Of a stretch of 8,561 nt of DNA, positions 6,464-8,561 are shown piece by piece. The translations under genes and the position numbers were made by a program. The DNA lies in contig JAFUXW010000239.1 of NCBI GenBank assembly GCA_017477035.1, positions 1 to 8,561 on the forward strand, given 5' to 3'. The notes beneath the pieces were generated by a model, which had not been told where the DNA came from, searched no databases, and saw only the letters and a list, made by a program, of their open reading frames with translations. Position 1 is the first letter of the stretch. The number at the start of each line of letters is the position of its first letter. The stretch comes from Alphaproteobacteria bacterium (lineage in GTDB: Bacteria > Pseudomonadota > Alphaproteobacteria > RF32 > CAG-239).

Positions 6464-8561
6464 TTAATTTTGTGTATTTTTACGTTGTTGACGTATTTTT
6501 CGATGCTGTTCTTTAGTTGGTCGGAGGTGATTACTATTATTTTTATTACTATCAAATCCATGCTGTTGACGCATTCTCATATACTGCTCTTTTGTAGGTC
6601 TTTGGCGATTATGTTGCCTGTTTGCAGAAGTTTCTTCATGTTGAGTGCTTTGAAGAGATGGTTTCTTAAGTGTAATTTCCGGCAAATAGTAACTTTCAAG
6701 CGGTTTATATCCTAATTCTTGCATCAAATCATTCCAATTATCCGGTAATTCTATGTTTATTGTTGCCATACCGCCACCCGGCACGGTTAAGACCTTATTT
6801 CTGTTGGCATCTCCGGTGACTACGATTGCGGTTTTGCCTTTTTTCATTACCGGAACAGTTTCCATTTGTGTTTTACCTGTCCATTTTAACCAGTTTGGCG
6901 TTTCTGTCATTGATGCGTTTTCTGCTTTTGCTATCTTGTGTTTATGCTGTTCCAAAGAATAATGTCTGTAATCAAAAGAACTGCCAGGATTGGCATAAAA
7001 ATTGGCATAGGCTCTTTCATCCAAAGGACGACGGGCATTTTTAACCAAAGCATCTTCCAATTCATCTTTGCTGTATTTTGCAGCTAAATCTCTTGCAACA
7101 TATTCGGTAATAAAGAAAGTGCGATAAACAAAAGGTGTTCCGCCACCTAAGGCAAATTGCTCTTTTTCAATCGCATCCCAAGCAATCAATTCCATAATCT
7201 TATCCGCATCAGAGGTTGCCGGTGTTAAATTATTGCCCCAGTTCAAAGAAGATGCCGCCGTTAAAGTATTATCGTTGATATTATATCCTTGTTGCACATG
7301 ATATGGCAACCAACCGATACGCGCATTTGCTTCTTCGTCTTCCGCCATTGCCCAAGATGACAAATAGCCGAATGTTCCCATGCGGTTTTTCTTAATATCA
7401 TACCCACCGAGGTTTAGCATTGCCAAATCAATAAAACGACCGATTTTTTTGTTATTCTGCGCCGAAATCTCGCCTTGTTCGGAACTGATACCGAGTTGTC
7501 TTGCAAGCGGACCGTTGAGCCAAACAAAAGGTGTCCATGCGTGCGTACTGGAAAGTGTTCGTCTGAAGCCCCCATTCATCATTGCTTTGGTAAAGGCAAT
7601 TAGTATCGGCATATATTCAGGTTTTGCACCGCTCATTGCTCCGATAACCGCCACTGTATGTACGGTTGCCTTGCGATAGCTTGGCGGAATATCACCGATA
7701 ACATAATCCTTATCAAGCGAAGTATATTTGAGAAACTCATCAACTTTTTTCTTAGTCGGGGGTACAATCGGCAAACCGTCCGACCTGCCTTGATTTTCAA
7801 AAAATTCCTGCACTTCTTCTAAAGAGTTTAAGGATGTTACAAAATCTTTGCCAATTTTAATTTTTGCCGATGCTTCTTTTATTTCTTCTTGCGTAATCGG
7901 TTTTGTTAAACCCTCTACAATCTGAGGCCATAAGATATTTTGAGTATTTTGTTTTAATTCTTCGTTTGTATGGGCGGAAAAAGCTCCCGGATACACGGCT
8001 ACTCGTTGCACGGTTACACCGGAGGTTAAAGCTGCCTGCTTTACCTGTTCAACAAACCCCGGAGCGGCTATCATCACACAAGGAATACCCAAATATTCTG
8101 CCGTAATGCACGAACCTTCTTCTTTCGGTGTGCAAATACCGCAACCGCCATTGCCGGAAATAACGGCATCAACGTTCATTTCTTTTAGTTTTCGCTCAAA
8201 TTCATCTTTTTGCGCTCTTTTGACACCCGGTGCCGGATATGGTCCTGCAGAACCGATTTCGTTTAACAATATCACTTTTGCGCTAGGATAATTTTCTAAT
8301 ATAAGCTTTTTTATTTCAGGATGAGTTACACTTGCCATAAAACTGCCGCCGACAACAGCTATTGTCTTATTACCCAATGTATCAAGGCGGGGCGCTTGTT
8401 TGATTTGCTTAATTGTCGCATCTCCAACCGGCGAATATACCTCATATCTTATTTGTTTCTTTTCTTCCAAAACATCTGATAACGGACAGCTATCACCTGA
8501 ACTGAATAATTCTTCAACAGATTTTGCATAGCCATAACCAATAAAACAAATAATAAAGAAA
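6464..8561 (-). CDS. UGSC-like (Cys-form) fusion protein, exported, 5' end cut by the window
   Basis: The frame is open from the right edge to a TAA at 6464-6466 (699 codons, the last being the stop). The nearest start-like codon inside is a TTG at 8470 with no ribosome-binding site. Upstream of it the frame continues through FFIICFIGYGYA, which looks like the end of a signal peptide, so the real start lies outside. Counting from 8470 as residue 1, residues 26-190 resemble the UGSC (seleno)protein family. GNGGCGICT (106-114) aligns by eye with the family's G-U-G-S-C-T motif, with Cys110 (TGC codon) in place of selenocysteine. DGLPIVPP at 231-238 opens a second conserved region to about 505. 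A further segment, about 545-600, contains GDANRNK and PGGGMATIN. A basic tail carries RPTKEQ twice. The function is unknown; redox chemistry at Cys110/Cys113 is inference. Confidence 0.7.
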   Translation of the reverse strand, partial: FFIICFIGYGYAKSVEELFSSGDSCPLSDVLEEKKQIRYEVYSPVGDATIKQIKQAPRLDTLGNKTIAVVGGSFMASVTHPEIKKLILENYPSAKVILLNEIGSAGPYPAPGVKRAQKDEFERKLKEMNVDAVISGNGGCGICTPKEEGSCITAEYLGIPCVMIAAPGFVEQVKQAALTSGVTVQRVAVYPGAFSAHTNEELKQNTQNILWPQIVEGLTKPITQEEIKEASAKIKIGKDFVTSLNSLEEVQEFFENQGRSDGLPIVPPTKKKVDEFLKYTSLDKDYVIGDIPPSYRKATVHTVAVIGAMSGAKPEYMPILIAFTKAMMNGGFRRTLSSTHAWTPFVWLNGPLARQLGISSEQGEISAQNNKKIGRFIDLAMLNLGGYDIKKNRMGTFGYLSSWAMAEDEEANARIGWLPYHVQQGYNINDNTLTAASSLNWGNNLTPATSDADKIMELIAWDAIEKEQFALGGGTPFVYRTFFITEYVARDLAAKYSKDELEDALVKNARRPLDERAYANFYANPGSSFDYRHYSLEQHKHKIAKAENASMTETPNWLKWTGKTQMETVPVMKKGKTAIVVTGDANRNKVLTVPGGGMATINIELPDNWNDLMQELGYKPLESYYLPEITLKKPSLQSTQHEETSANRQHNRQRPTKEQYMRMRQQHGFDSNKNNSNHLRPTKEQHRKIRQQRKNTQN
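6480..6610 (-). repeat. Duplicated RPTKEQ motif in the C-terminal tail
   Basis: Within the tail of the large fusion protein, RPTKEQ(Y/H)xx(M/I)RQQ occurs at about residues 624-636 and 650-662 (numbered from the codon at 8470), 26 residues apart. The surrounding sequence is rich in Asn, Gln, Arg and Lys and is probably disordered. Confidence 0.75.

Noticed and set aside
7380..8291. Plus-strand open frames opposite the large gene
   Set aside because: They overlap a conserved minus-strand protein and show no family resemblance or start signals.
8468..8470. TTG as the start of the large UGSC-like gene
   Set aside because: No ribosome-binding site precedes it and the frame continues upstream into a signal-peptide-like stretch, so it is an internal Leu codon.

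Overview
The window is an AT-rich chromosomal fragment of a Gram-negative bacterium. It has a predicted outer-membrane protein, a lipoprotein with a lipobox, periplasm-directed signal peptides and type IV pilin-like genes. The ClpP and ClpX sequences look proteobacterial. My best guess is a host-associated, low-GC alphaproteobacterium, but that is an impression from protein style, not a placement. No tRNA, rRNA, CRISPR array, insertion sequence or integrase was seen.

Layout, left to right. (1) 1-1462, minus strand: two genes that look like part of a type IVb/thin-pilus locus. A PilM-like membrane-anchored protein with ten cysteines is followed by a PilV-like prepilin that runs off the left edge. 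A candidate promoter lies just upstream. (2) 1564-3483, minus strand: a clpP-clpX operon with tight spacing. The clpX ribosome-binding site overlaps the clpP stop codon, and a good intrinsic terminator follows clpX, separating the protease operon from the pilus genes. (3) 3744-4675, plus strand and divergent from clpP: a secreted, probably beta-barrel outer-membrane protein with its own terminator, then about 280 bases with no gene. (4) 4954-6420: a divergent pair. A DUF5131 (phage Gp37/Gp68-like) cysteine-cluster protein is on the minus strand and a SnoaL-like/NTF2-fold lipoprotein on the plus strand. They share a 105-base promoter region with a short palindrome on the minus-strand -35 element. 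(5) 6464-8561, minus strand: a large protein whose N-terminal part resembles the UGSC (seleno)protein family, with cysteine in place of selenocysteine. It is joined to a second conserved region starting DGLPIVPP and ends in a basic tail with a duplicated RPTKEQ motif. Its reading frame stays open to the right edge and includes what looks like the end of a signal peptide, so the gene is 5'-truncated by the window.

The genes do not form a single pathway. ClpXP is housekeeping proteolysis, the pilus genes are surface or DNA-transfer machinery, and the rest are separate transcription units of largely unknown role. The most interesting item is the exported-looking, Cys-form UGSC-like fusion protein. 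The cysteine-rich DUF5131 protein and the cysteine-rich PilM-like protein come next.
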